A DNA stretch of 64,000 bases from Pomphorhynchus laevis. Taxonomy: Eukaryota; Acanthocephala; Palaeacanthocephala; Echinorhynchida; Pomphorhynchidae. The stretch spans positions 120,612-184,611 of the forward strand of contig WNNJ02001901.1 in NCBI GenBank assembly GCA_012934845.2, in the 5' to 3' direction. The notes under the pieces were generated by a model. That model ran no database searches. It was not told where the DNA came from and saw nothing but the letters and a program-made list of their open reading frames with translations. This document shows positions 1 through 11,381 of the stretch, piece by piece (the first letter of the stretch is position 1; the number at the start of each line of letters is the position of its first letter). The position numbers and the translations under genes were made by a program.

Positions 1-56
1 GATATAGCAATTGATGTAAAAATTACCGCATCTTTCGGAGCTCATTAATTTTCATC

Positions 57-165
57 GTAAATAATTATTAAAGCTGTATCAAATAAAGGAAATAAGGAAA
101 TATGCTTAATTAGCATCTTAAGAAAATTACTGATGTTATTTTCTAAATATGCTAACTGAGCTTAC
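57..165. mobile_element. Decayed copy of the foldback MITE family
   Basis: The stretch resembles the left end of the foldback element at 51.14 kb: a similar AATAATTATT-AAGCTG block, then ATCAAA-AAAGGA, then TTAGCATCTT-AGAAAATTAC in the same order. Only one arm can be followed and it is diverged, so this is an old truncated copy. It has no coding capacity. Confidence 0.4.
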
Positions 166-1690
166 ATTGTTAATTTAAGACTTTATGACTATTTTTAGAA
201 AACAATATTTTCTCAATTAAAGAATAACATGAAAAAACTTTGTTTTAAAAAGTTTCAGTCAGTTGACCTTCGTCAGTTATTATAAGTATACATTTTTTAA
301 TCAACAATAGTCAGCCTTGTCGCCTGACATCATTTTCACTACGTGAAACGATGTAAGGCTACGAGGTTGACCGCCAGTTCTTTGACATTAATCATTTTAC
401 TCTGAAAACTTTTGACATTTGCTTATATAACTTTTAAAACACTAATACGATAAATTTCCACTTTAATCATAGACGTTTTGAAATTTCCGGAAATTCGTTA
501 TGTACTTCTCTATTAGATCTAAAATTATTCAACTATGTTTTCCTTGCGTGAAGCCGAATTTTATATATTGAGACATCCCCGATCTCTTGATCGATTGCCT
601 ACTAATGAGTTTCGTATTTCCATTGATGTACTCATTATCATCATGGAAAAGTTCATACAAATAGCATTTCTCGACTAGCATCAAAACTGCCATCACACGA
701 TTCATCATTTCCACTCCTGGATTCATTTTGCACAGAATTTACAAAAGATACGATCGAGAACTTTGTGGATGAATCCCTAAACTTAGCATCACATAGGACA
801 ATGTGGTAGTGTATTTAACTGTAATATCAGTACCACTCGAAGGCGCTTAAATACGTCATTTGGGCATTCATTTCAATTAAGTTTAACAACATTTACGTGC
901 GATTTACTTTCAATAATTTGTTCCAACCTTGTTGACGTAGTTTTAATAATTAATCAATAATAATTGTTTTATAATTAATCAATAATTATTGCGTTTAAGC
1001 TTTCCATCTGATTTACAAATCACTTTGATTTACAAATTCAGAGAACAAAAATAATTTGAAAGCAATTTACAATCTATAATTTGGTTGGATTTATACTATA
1101 TGAGTAGAATTTGAATTTATCAACATCCAGCTGACAAAATAAATATTGGAATAATTTATATTAAAAAGTTTAACTTTCTTCGTTTGAATAAATTTGTAAA
1201 TTAGCCTCGGAAGAATATCGATAGTTTTAAAATATTTATAAATTTATCTTTGAAGAATTTGAAAATTTACGTCGGGAGAATTTGTAAATTTACCCCAGAA
1301 GAATATTGATTATGTCATAAATATCGAATGCAGGAACTTTGACTAGTAGCAACGTTCATTTCAAAGTTCTTAATTTACAACAGAGAAAACACTTTTTGTC
1401 ACTACTGATTGACTATAACCTTAAAAAAACACTTCTATGTCACTACTGTTGCATATTAAAAGCCTTAGTCAATCGTTCGACGTCGAATGTCAATCCAATT
1501 CACGTGACAAATGAACAATGATAATTAGTCGGGCTCGTACAACTTTTCTTGATTTTTAAATTGATTCACTTTATCATTTTCTGAGGATGGAAAATCACAG
1601 AAAATATAACTATATTTAATATCATAATGCTTAAGTGTCTGTATTTTCGTTGGTACGCGTAAAAAACTTATAGAAGACATTTGGTTCAGC
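166..1690. other. AT-rich spacer, nothing recognised
   Basis: Short unrelated open frames only. A weak internal repetition of TTTGTAAATTTA--AGAAGAAT-like segments occurs at about 1190-1310. No gene, RNA or terminal-repeat structure was recognised. Confidence 0.5.
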
Positions 1691-1990
1691 GTGGTTTTTT
1701 AATTCTGAAGATTTACACTCTTTCTGATCGATACCTATTTTGGCGTTCCACACGGATCTGAATTATATCCACTACTATTTTATATTTTTGTAAACGATCT
1801 ACTTGAAATCCTGAGTTTTCATACTAACGTGTGTATTCAGACGATCCTAAAATTTATCCAGCAATTAGGTTGAATATCATTTAATCAGATATCATAGTTT
1901 CTGAGTTGTCGTGTTTCAATGGTTTGTATATCAATATATTAAAACGGATATGTTTGCGTATATGAGCGAGCAATCGTGATGTAAAACCTA
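1690..1990 (+). mobile_element. LINE reverse-transcriptase relic
   Basis: Around 1740-1800 the + strand reads GVPHGSELYPLLFYIFVNDL, a diverged form of the GVPQGSVLGPLLFLIFINDL block (RT motif 4 region) of CR1/Jockey-group non-LTR retrotransposons. The frame is lost soon after, where the YADD motif should be. The piece is isolated and non-functional. Clade is inferred from the motif only. Confidence 0.6.
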
Positions 1991-2139
1991 CGTATTATTA
2001 AGGTGGTTAGGTCATCGAATTAGTTTGACAAGTCAATTATCTTGTCATATGGGTCGCTAATGATTATTGCCTAATATTACTAGTCGCTAATGATTACTGC
2101 CTTCAGTATTCTTCGATACCGAAGAATCCTCAAATCGAT

Positions 2140-2600
2140 TAATGCCTCAGCCTTTTCGTCAATTCTTCAAAATCCATCATCCTAACCCTACAACGCATCA
2201 TCAACTCAGCCGTTCGAGTGCTCCTACGTCACCGTCGCTTCGACCATACATCCACATATCTTGCCCAACTTTCCTGGCCCACCATCAACATCTGCATACA
2301 ACTCCGCCTTCTTCTCGTCACTTTTCGTCTCATCGCTGTCGGCTCCCCATCGTTCATCAACTCTCTTTCTCAGACGACACGCGCCCCACCTCTCTATCGC
2401 TGCGCCCCTGTCATTCCATCTTTATCCACGTTCCAATTACTCCAACAAATACGGTCTCCGATCCTTCCTCGTCGCCGCCTCACTCGCCTGGAATCAATTC
2501 CCTCTCGACGTCCGCCGCGCTCCCTCCTTTATTCCATTCAAACGTCTCCTCCGTTCACACCTTCTTGACACATTACTAAAATTTTTTGTGGTCATGTAAG
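2140..2600 (+). mobile_element. 3' tail of a CR1/L2-like LINE
   Basis: The + strand encodes NYSNKYGLRSFLVAASLAWN followed by QFPLDVRRAPSFIPFKRLL, the conserved end of many CR1/L2/Rex-type pol proteins (R-F-VAA---WN-LP---R-A-S---FK--L). A second frame just upstream carries L-WPTINICIQLRLLLVTFR, an expected neighbour of this block, so at least one frameshift separates them. The segment is clearly more C-rich than its surroundings, as expected for a recent insertion into AT-rich DNA. The sequence is 5'-truncated. It may belong to the same element as the RT relic at 1.7 kb. Confidence 0.65.
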
Positions 2601-3360
2601 CGTTCGCCGACACGGATTTGTGACGTAAAAATAAATCCTTTTTAAAACGGTTGTTAATATTTATAAAATATAGTATAAGTATTGATTAATTATTTATTAA
2701 AATTTTATATTTGTTATTAACTAATTTAGATTTTGATATGAATTTGAACACATCCGGTGAAGAAAACTGATAGATTACCTCTTATACATTTATTTTGATC
2801 GACATGCAAAATATAATACGTTTTATATTAAAAGTTTCAACTTTTTGCATTTTAAATCTAATTAAATTTAATTCTAATTTAAATTCTAATCTATGCAAAA
2901 ATTGTTTCAGAAATTATCTTTAAATGTCTTTATTTTCCAAGTTTTAATAAAGTTAATGTTTTAAATTATTATTTATATAGACAACATCACGAACACTGCT
3001 CAAATTTGCACAAATCTAAAAATAAAAGAGAAAAGAAGAAAAAAATTACTGTAAACTTTGTATAAAGTGACGTTTAAATAATTTGACTGATGGTAAGCTG
3101 ACAATCTACTCGCTTTAAGCGTTCCATAACTTTACAACTCCTTGGCCAAATTAAACTGTTACGTAGCGTACAATCTGCGGTAAACGCCCATTCAGAAACT
3201 TTATTAATGTCAAATTGAAGAATTTTCATATCTAGATTTAATAATAAGGGTTTTCTTAAATAAATAATACTAAGGGTTCATCGTCAGAAACAGCGAAGCA
3301 GAAAGCTACAAAAACAAGAAGAAAACGAATCAATATAATGACACTATTTAATCTTCTTAC
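2601..3360. other. AT-rich spacer, nothing recognised
   Basis: Sequence between two LINE remnants with no open frame of note and no repeat structure that I could support. Confidence 0.5.
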
Positions 3361-3628
3361 ATGACACACGGCCTCAGGTCCAGTGTGATCTGAGCCCTAT
3401 AGCTGAACCAACACGCCGCCTTCCGACTAAACCACCCGGGGTCTTTCACCCCCCCTCGAAGAGTCCAACCGAGGCGGACTATGCTGGGTAATCAAGATAC
3501 GAAGATCTTGAGATACCTTAGCCTTTGTTCTGGGGGACGTCTTCTAGAGAAGAAGACTAATCATGAGATTTCCAGAGGCGCACCTGAGTTTTCCCTTTCA
3601 ATGACATATGCTGAACCAGTTTCAGAGT

Positions 3629-4090
3629 CTATCTAGCTCTCTTCAGGATACGTTTAAGCCTATCCAGGTCTGCTTTCGCCGGCCAGTTCACCGTAACGGT
3701 GAACCCCAGGTATTTTACTCGACTCGTGAAGACAGGGAATGGTTGATTAGTCAAAATGTAGGAGAGCGCAGAGAGTGCTAATCTCTTAAGTTTTTTATTT
3801 GTTGCAGGGGCGCCATGAAGGACAACCACCTGCGATTTAGCGGTGTTTAGAATAAGATTGGACTTGGGTAACTGGTCTTTTAATCTTAAAAAGAAACGGC
3901 TGATGTCCGAGACTACGTCTTGCACCTGCGTCCAGAAAACAGGGCTGTGGTATCATCAGCATATACCACTAGACGTTGTTCGCGTTTAAATATTTTGAAG
4001 AGTTCAATGAAAGCAACAAGGAACAATATAGGAGAAAGAGGGGATCCTTGAAGCATACTCGTAATAGGTAAAACTGACGCGCATCGGGGT
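3629..4090 (-). pseudogene. LINE RT, C-terminal palm and thumb part
   Basis: From 4,090 downward the - strand reads TSMLQGSPLSPILFLVAFIE, then REQRLVVYADDTTALFSGR with the catalytic YADD. Next comes a 98-residue open frame (3,925-3,629) ending in a VKYLGFTVT block, the RT motif E/thumb region. One frame change lies between the YADD block and the 98-residue frame. The upstream half of the same RT is on the far side of the transposon at 5,289 and above. Confidence 0.8.
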
Positions 4091-4148
4091 CATCTTCATA
4101 ATAGAATCGCTTGGTGTACAGCAGTATCTCCACCCTGTTAAAAATTTT

Positions 4149-5280
4149 GGTTCAGAGGTAGAATTTTCCCCCCGGGGGGAAAATTCTACCTCTGATGAAT
4201 AAAAAAATAAAAAATAAAAAAATAAAAAATAAAAAATAAATACATAAATAAATTAAAAAAAATAAATAAAATAAATAAATAAATAAAAATCGTTAATCAT
4301 ATTAAACTTTTATTAAATCAAAAATTATATACTGATATTTCTCACGATTGTTATAAAATAAACAAAACTCTTTAAGGAAATTGGGTCTATATGTAGTTAA
4401 TACCCCTTTCTGCTTCTTTATTTTGTTTTTTATTTGGCCGTTAAAGGACTCCACAGACTGAGTATGAGCACCAGTATTTTTATCAACAAAATTATATTTA
4501 TGACATACTGTCTTATGTTCATATCCATTTTTATTTAATCTGCTATACGACTTGTGCTCGTCGGTCATTATAGTCGAATGGGGAAGCACTTGTGAGGATA
4601 TTATGGGTAGAATAGTGGTTTGTGCTTTATCCGCGATTACTCTAGCAAAGGATCTTTCAATTTTATCCCCGACCTCGACAATACACAAAGCGTCGGTTCT
4701 GTTTGTGTAAGATCTTCCACGATGAGACTTACACTTGTAATTTAACATGGTTTCATCTATTTGCACTATTTTTCCAGGGCCACCAAGTTTATCTTCACTA
4801 AAATCAGTTTCCGGTATCAACTTATTAAGTTTATAAAAAAATTTTCTAATGGTCCGATCCGATGTAATTTTAGAGGCTATTATTGAGTGTGTTGGCTGCT
4901 TCACACATTTCTTGATTAACACACGTAAAATAGTTCTAATATCAATCGAAAACCCATCAAAAAAACTTCCCTTTCGTATTGAAATGTATTTTTTTAAGTT
5001 TGTGCAGCCATTCTTATAACACCTCCAAGCTTCATATAAGTATCACAGATAATGCATTTCATAGACCGAACTAAATACCTTGAATCAAACAAGTGGTCTA
5101 TAAAATCTTGCTGTGTTGAGCTAATTATTAGCTGTTCGTAGTGATCTAGGTTATCCATGGGGTAAATCTGAATTTTTTTTATTTATAGTTTAGGAGGAAA
5201 AAAAAGTAGCTGTTCGTAGTGATCTAGGGGGGGAAATTTTACCTCTGATCGCCTAGGGGGGAAAATTCTACCTCTGATCC
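4149..5280 (-). mobile_element. Merlin (IS1016/ISXO2-like) DNA transposon inserted in the LINE
   Basis: The ends are inverted repeats beginning GGTTCAGAGGTAGAATTTTC on the left and the matching GGATCAGAGGTAG on the right when read inward. The element is flanked by identical 8-bp AAAATTTT at 4,141-4,148 and 5,281-5,288. Eight- to nine-bp duplications and ends starting GG are known features of Merlin elements. Length 1,132 bp with one transposase gene on the - strand is normal for the group. Oddly, both ends are doubled: an inverted copy of the right end follows the left TIR directly at 4,174-4,195, and a second TIR-like segment plus a repeated GCTGTTCGTAGTGATCTAGG (5,131-5,150 and 5,210-5,229) lies inside the right end. 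The RT motifs of the LINE resume exactly on both sides. Confidence 0.9.
4302..5158 (-). CDS. Merlin transposase (DDE, IS1595/ISXO2 fold), one frameshift
   Basis: The main open frame (4,922-4,302, 206 residues) carries IVQIDETMLNYK, HRGRSY, IMTDEHKSY and HTQSVESFNGQIK. These are the DDE signature blocks of the ISXO2/IS1595 transposase domain, with probable catalytic D56, D121 and E158 in this frame's numbering. Upstream, an ATG at 5,158 opens a frame with CIICDTYMK that passes, after a single frameshift near 5,030, into WRCYKNGCTNLKKYIS and then into the main frame. The C-x2-C and WRC-x4-C pairs form the N-terminal zinc ribbon typical of the family. The full product would be about 285 residues. 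Apart from this one shift the gene looks whole, so the insertion is fairly young. It would act in the nucleus, binding the element's ends and cutting DNA. Confidence 0.88.
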
Positions 5281-5288
5281 AAAATTTT

Positions 5289-6148
5289 CGCAGGCAACCC
5301 GAGGGACCTTAGAGAATAGATCACAGAGGGAATGGAGATGCGGTCAAATGCAGCAGAAAAATCAAGGAAAGCAGCAACAACGAGTTGATGGCTATTCTCC
5401 CGACAGAACCGTCGCACCTCACCTACTGCTGAAAGGACCGAGCGACCTTTAACGAACCCATGGAAACTTGGTGGGATTAAATTTCGCATACTTAAATGAT
5501 CGCAGATTCTACGCGATCATTTGAGTGACTCCATAATTATGTAGGGATAGTGACTCCTCCAAAACTTTATCAAGACCTATATTACCAATACAACCCAATG
5601 CCCTAACCTTCCAACAAACGAATTCTCCTTCTTAAATATCTTCCGGCAGGAAGACTGGGCAGGATATAAGGAAGCAATGCTTGCCCTATCCTTACCCAGT
5701 TGGAACCTATATCTAGTGCTCCAATATTCTTTCGAGAGAACTTGCCTGGCAAAAGCAATTAGATCGGGAAGACGAATCATATACTCTTAGGTCTTGAGTT
5801 TTGTCGGGATGGGACAGTAAACACGGCCTTTATAGGATGTCGAAGCATCGCGGTGGCCTGCGAAGAGAGGTAGGAATTAAATTCAGTTAGACTCTCATTA
5901 CCAATTCCAAAGAAGCGTTGAATAGCTGCCTGAAAGAAAGCCATTCTGATAGGATCAAAGTGGAATCTCTTTCTAAGCAGCGTATCCTCCTCTGTCCGCC
6001 ATCGAATCAAGTCATGAGAGGTGGACAAATGTTGTCGCGACATCTCCATACAGTGTGGTTTCAACAACCACCTTTCATGAAGCAGTAATAATTCGAGGAG
6101 TGAATTTGTTGATTGCAATGAAAGGTGGGGATGGTGGTCAAAGTCCAC
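5289..6148 (-). pseudogene. LINE pol: endonuclease remnant, linker and RT fingers
   Basis: From 6,148 downward the frame starts with DFDHHPHLSL, a form of the SDHHP block that closes APE-type endonucleases. A linker of about 190 residues follows (two frames, 6,148-5,777 and 5,780-5,577), then the RT fingers with PPSFHGFVKGRSVLSAVGEV and VVAAFLDFSAAFDRI (motif A, catalytic D). The rest of the endonuclease is absent, not just mutated. Confidence 0.75.
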
Positions 6149-6249
6149 TCAAAAAAGAGGGGCCTTGACGTGAGTCCGAGGCCCTCTCTATTTTCAAGCT
6201 AGGTAAGGCATGCTGAGTGGAAACTTCCGGACTTAAATAAAGTGCAGAG

Positions 6250-6976
6250 ACCACGGCGGAGACCATATTTTATACATTTTTGATGGCGGAATGTATCTTA
6301 ACGTCCATAACACTCAGGATGTCCTTGTCTGTCATCCTTGAGTTTGCGCCAGAATAAGTTGATTTAGGTTTCTTGACTACAGCTGACCTGGAGAAGTTGT
6401 TCCGGTAATCCTTAAGGCTTGCACATTTACGAGACCATGCAGGATGGCTCCCACCACAGTTTGAGCATAGGGAGGGTTAAACGAACTTCTCCCCGGAACC
6501 AATACTTTTGCATGATGGGAGACTACATACCCCGCAGGTCATTGATTTGGAGCAGTTTGAGGCCCATCGCCCCCACTTATGGCATGTGTTACAGTGTGGG
6601 TAGGTAAGATCCTCTGCACTCATAACAGTAAAGCGTAAGTTGTACCCTAAACAGGGATTATATGGTGATTTGGCTAAGGGTTTCGGTTTGCTCGATAGGG
6701 GATGAACAGAAACCTACAGGAAGTGAATATCCACTTTCTTCATAACAGACCAAAGTTTGACATTTTGTAAACTGTTTTCAGAACTTCGATATCATTTTCC
6801 TCGAGATGCGGAGGAAGATTGTTCACTATAACAGATGCCAGAATGGGTTTAAGGTGAATCGAACCCATATGTTTCAGATTTGAATCGAAGAAAATCTCAT
6901 AATCCTTCGCAATATCAGAGGTTGAGAATGAAATTTTTATTTCCGAGTCATGAAATTTGACCGAATTGATTATCAA
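6250..6976 (-). pseudogene. LINE ORF1 (gag-like) with zinc knuckles
   Basis: The frame at 6,976-6,740 includes ILASVIVNNLPPHLEENDIE, the RRM-like block common in I/Jockey/R1 ORF1 proteins. Further down, about 6,610-6,410, the - strand gives HCNTCHKWGRWASNCSK, MTCGVCSLPSC and CSNCGGSHPAWSRKC, a row of CCHC-type knuckles of the C-x2-C-GGxHPA-x-C form. The frame ends with a stop near 6,270 after a short basic tail. These proteins coat element RNA. Several frame breaks are present. Confidence 0.72.
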
Positions 6977-6990
6977 TCAAAGAGCTATGG

Positions 6991-8671
6991 CTTATGTTAC
7001 CATATGTTGTATTGCTAATAATCAATAAAAATCAACGAAAGTTGTTAATGATATCGTTATTGCTCACGAATATATTATTCCTGACGATGCCAACGCCCAA
7101 TTTGATTTGTTTTTCCTGTTCTGTCTATGTGCAGATCAAACGAACACCACGTTTATGAACACTATGTCTGTTCAATATGTGCTGCTTCAAGATCTCCTTT
7201 TGCTGCTACAATAACTAATTATTCTAAAAAGGTTATTCTAAAAAGTTTATTGAGGTTGTTACCATCACAATATTTAGCGAGAATTTTATACGACTTAAAT
7301 TAATGGGTAATTTAAAACATGGGTATTACAAAGTGATCGTCAAATTATGTATCACAGCTTGTATCTATATGAAAATTTATGTATTAAATTTTTTATATGT
7401 CAATATAAGTACAAGACTAGGATATCGAGCCCGACTATCCTTTCATAAATAAAACGATGTTAGTGAAACAAATGAAACAATGAAAGTTATAACGTTAGTG
7501 CTTAGAATTAAGTGACTAAATAATTTGAGATTGGGTACTTTAGACTAAGATTGATTTTGTCATTGCCGACTTATATCCTTGTAAATAAGGGTTTCTATAT
7601 TTAAAGCGATCAAACCAAACAGCATATGTAAAACTTAAATTTAGCAAATATAAGTACAGGATAAGGACTGTTTTTCAAACAATAAGTTATTATGGGATCA
7701 TTTTTTACAAACAGGTAACAAAAAACAGCACGACATTAGAGGTGTAAGCCCCAGAGTAATAGTCAACAATCAATATATGCTAATAATTTATTCTTTTAAC
7801 TTGTAACTTAATTTATTACTGCCACCATACGGAATAATAAATTTTTCTGTTCATTCGCTCACAACATAAAATAATTATTTTTAAATTTAACTGAACTGTC
7901 ACTCCGATAGTATTTTCGATTTTTTTTAAATCTCAAATGATTGTGTATTAGTAAATGCCCTGAGTTGCCGATCACAAGACAATCTATTTTGTCCGATCAA
8001 ATAGAAATAAACAAAAATACAACTTATCGCGAAGTGATATCCATTGCATTTAAACATCATCTGATTATATTTAACACAATATTTTTTAAATTAAGGCACT
8101 GGCCGCTGTAATCACTTATGCCAGGAGTGTTTTGCTAGCCACTACCAATTAAAATATATTAAATCTTTGCTTATAAAATATGATTGTTTCTAATAAATTA
8201 ATAAACGAATGAACTTAAATTCATTTTGTTTAAATTAATACTTTAGGATTTCATTTATTATTTTTCATTTTTTATACTTCAGGTCTATAGCCAGATGGCT
8301 GTTTCGACCGCTCACAGATAACTCAAACAAATAAATCAAAATGAAAAAAAAACACGAAGATAAGATAAAAATACACGTTGGTGTATTTTTAGTCGTCTCA
8401 GAAACGATTAACACCACTGGTAGTTCGCCAGCCAATGAGTACGTCCCAACTGAATGTATCAAATTGTTTGATAACGAATTTTTTGTTGTGTTAACTATTT
8501 CTTGAATTCGCTTAAATTGTTCACCATATTGATTTTATTATGATAAAAATTGCTCAATGTGATGAATTAATAATTCAATAATAATTAAATCATTAAGTTA
8601 TTTATTCAATAATAATTAATTTTATGTTTTTCTTCGGTTGTTATTTTGTAAGTTACAAATTTTTTTAATAG
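6991..8671. other. Spacer upstream of NUP205
   Basis: AT-rich with no recognisable gene. It should contain the NUP205 promoter or, if the transcript is trans-spliced, its leader region, but I see no convincing TATA or initiator pair. A polypyrimidine-like TTTTTTTAATAG 3' splice site closes it immediately before the ATG at 8,672. Confidence 0.4.
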
Positions 8672-8794
8672 ATGTATATCCAAATTCGTGAGCTCAAGCG
8701 GTTACTTTCTAATCCTGAAGACATCGATTATCTAGATATTATAAAAGCGATATCAGCTTCTAAGGAAGTACTAATTAATCCGCTTCGGCATTCG
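8672..8794 (+). CDS. NUP205: NUP205 exon 1 as seen (N-terminal helices)
   Basis: Encodes [20 protein letters not shown], then [21 protein letters not shown], and ends in phase 0 at GTTCGT. It aligns with human residues from about 16 on (the stretch ending LLDIILKKHKP), so roughly 15 residues may be missing or this lineage may start later. ATG is the first codon after the acceptor AG at 8,670-8,671. Intron 1 holds a Penelope-like fossil. Confidence 0.82.
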
Positions 8795-11284
8795 GTTCGT
8801 TTTTTATCGTACTTACGCATTTAAAAAAGCGTTTTTATTGTATAATGATATAATGAATTAAAATTCGTAAATCTTAAATAGAATTCATCTATAACTATTT
8901 TTATTTCAATATCATTTAATCATATCAAATTGTTACTTTCAAATAATACTTTTATTAGAAAAATAAAAGTTTATATATTGATACTTTTATTACTTAATAC
9001 TTTATTTTCAATTACTGAAAATATGGTATTTATTCTAAGTTATCCTATCGGATGTGTTCTACTGATAAGTTATTATTGCCATATGGACTTTGTTTTCCCG
9101 GTAATATAACCTCTGCCAGGAATTCTGAAACTGTGCATTATTACTACGACATTATTTTTCTGCTAATTTTCAAGCCAGTTTTTTAAGATTCTTCATAGTA
9201 AACTTAAATTTAAACTAAATATAATACATTAAATACTAAAAATTTTAGATTAACGATTTGTAAAGATTTTTAACGATTTAGAATCCTTAAATATTTTAAT
9301 AAATCAAAATTATTTAAAAGTAGGGACATCTATATTTAGAGAAGTAAAGGTGTTCTAATGGGTGGTAATAGTAGCCCAATTATAACTGACTTGTTTTTAA
9401 GCTTTATAGAATATGAATTTGTTCATAACTGTGTAAAAACTAAATCTAAACAATATAAATATATGAAATATATGTTTCGATACATTGAGATGATATATGT
9501 GTATTTAATTCTAATAATTTTTATTCAGTTAGTGAACAAATTTATCCAGAAAGCCTTATTCTTAACAAAACCAATATTAATGATAAAGAAGGTGTATATC
9601 TAGATATGAACATTAAATTAGCATTAACTAAAACTATTTTTAATTTATATCGTAAAGATGACATATTTAAATTTTAAACTAACTGATTTAACAAATTTTA
9701 TTGGTTGATAATAAATAATATACTTTGTATATTATTTAACTTTATAGATATTGTATAAAATCTTATAATTATTTATAAATTATCTTTATTCTTATTTATA
9801 TTGTACAAAATGCGTATACTCAGTTATCTGATCTAATTTGTTTTACTGACAAGTTGTTATTGACCTATGAACTTTGTTTCCTCGGTAATATAACCTCTGC
9901 CAGAAATACTGAAATTATAGATCATTGATACGACATTATTTTTCTGCTAATTTCCAAACAAGTTTGATTAATTTTCTCTTTTTATTACGATGGAAAAGTA
10001 TACATCAACAAAATATTATTAAAATATAAAATTTACAATTATATAATAATTTATAATTTATTATTTTTATTTTTAATTTCTAAATAGTGTGAAATACGTA
10101 GTTATTTGATCTTTTTCATTTAAAGAATCACATTGTGTAAACATTTCAGGGCCCTTCTGACACAAGTTTAAGATACTTGGATAGAGCCCAGTTTGAACCT
10201 GTTGTGATTGAAGGGAACGATGGCGTAGCGCAAACTATGCCAAAAGATTTTCTACATGATGCCTTAGCAATTAGCCGTACCTTGCAGCTCGATGAAAAAA
10301 TATCACTTGAACTTGTTTATCATGGTAGGTTTCAGTTTTAAACTATATTTACATAATCTTTCATTATTTTATAAGTAATTATTAATTTGTAATTTTGCTG
10401 GAAACACTTATTGAAAACTGAAATTATCTAGTATCATATAAAGAGTCGGTATTTTCGATATTTGATAATGTCATGTTAAAAACTGGTACTTTTAAAACAC
10501 ACTTGCATCATTGTCTATCAAGCAATGTAATATAAAACATCATTACGGAAATATGAGATGACTTTAGCGAATGCGGTTACTAGATATCCTAAAAGTTTTT
10601 GATCCTATGTGAGAAGGAGTAATAAAGATTCTTATTCAATTTCCATATTACGTGTATGTGATTATATTGTTCAGTCTCAAAATGAAATGACTGAGAGCTT
10701 TGCGAATGTATTTTAATTATGTAACACGTCATTCTCCTTAATGAACGAAGCTCCCTTTAATGATTTAGCTCCATCCTCTCTGATCTTGACTTCAATTGAG
10801 ATGCGTTTTACAGTGAGTAGTCTTCGTTTTCTGATTCAGGCTCCTATGATTTTAGTTCATATCTCTTAAGCCTTTTGAGTTATTAACTCAATTACCGTCT
10901 CGCAGCTCTGTTCCAGCAGTTTTTAGATAGACAGGAAATACCGATGGATTGGAAGGAAGCGTATATAGTATTAATTTATCAAAAAAATGACAACTGTTCA
11001 TATCCTGTAAACTATATGCCTGCTAGTTTAACTATTAATGTTTAAAATAATGGAGCGTATTATTAACAAATATTACATCTTATTTACAGACTCTCAATCA
11101 GTTATCTTCGGTCAAACACGGCTTCTATTAAGGAATCTCGTATTTGACAAATTCGTTATGTGCTAGATAATCGTGGGTAAATTTAGCATCTTAAAGAGCT
11201 ACGATCGGCGTGTTGTTCTTTTACTTCAGTCGGGCATTCGAACGTGTTCCGCATGTTCTTATTCTTGAAGTATTACGCAATTGC

Positions 11285-11381
<97 letters not shown>

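Larger units (their letters stand above)
3360..6990 (-). mobile_element. Non-LTR retrotransposon (I/Jockey-like LINE), interrupted by a Merlin element
   Basis: Reading the - strand from 6,990 to 3,360 gives ORF1 with an RRM-like block and zinc knuckles, then the very end of an endonuclease domain (DFDHHPHLSL), the linker, the RT palm (HGFVKGRSVLS, FLDFSAAFDRI, LQGSPLSPILF, VVYADDTTALF) and the post-RT region (VKYLGFTVT). Order and motifs fit I/R1/Jockey-group LINEs. Most of the endonuclease is missing between about 6,150 and 6,270, so the copy is internally deleted. It also carries several stops and frameshifts. A DNA transposon sits between the RT A and B motifs at 4,141-5,288. No poly-A tail is evident at the 3' end. 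Confidence 0.85.

Noticed and set aside
2142-2579. 145-residue Ser/Pro/His-rich open frame
   Set aside because: It is an off-frame reading of the C-rich LINE tail; the true frame carries the conserved LINE end motif.
9037-9180. Hammerhead in the direct repeats of the Penelope-like fossil
   Set aside because: CTGATAAG is present but no GAAA box follows a pairing stem.
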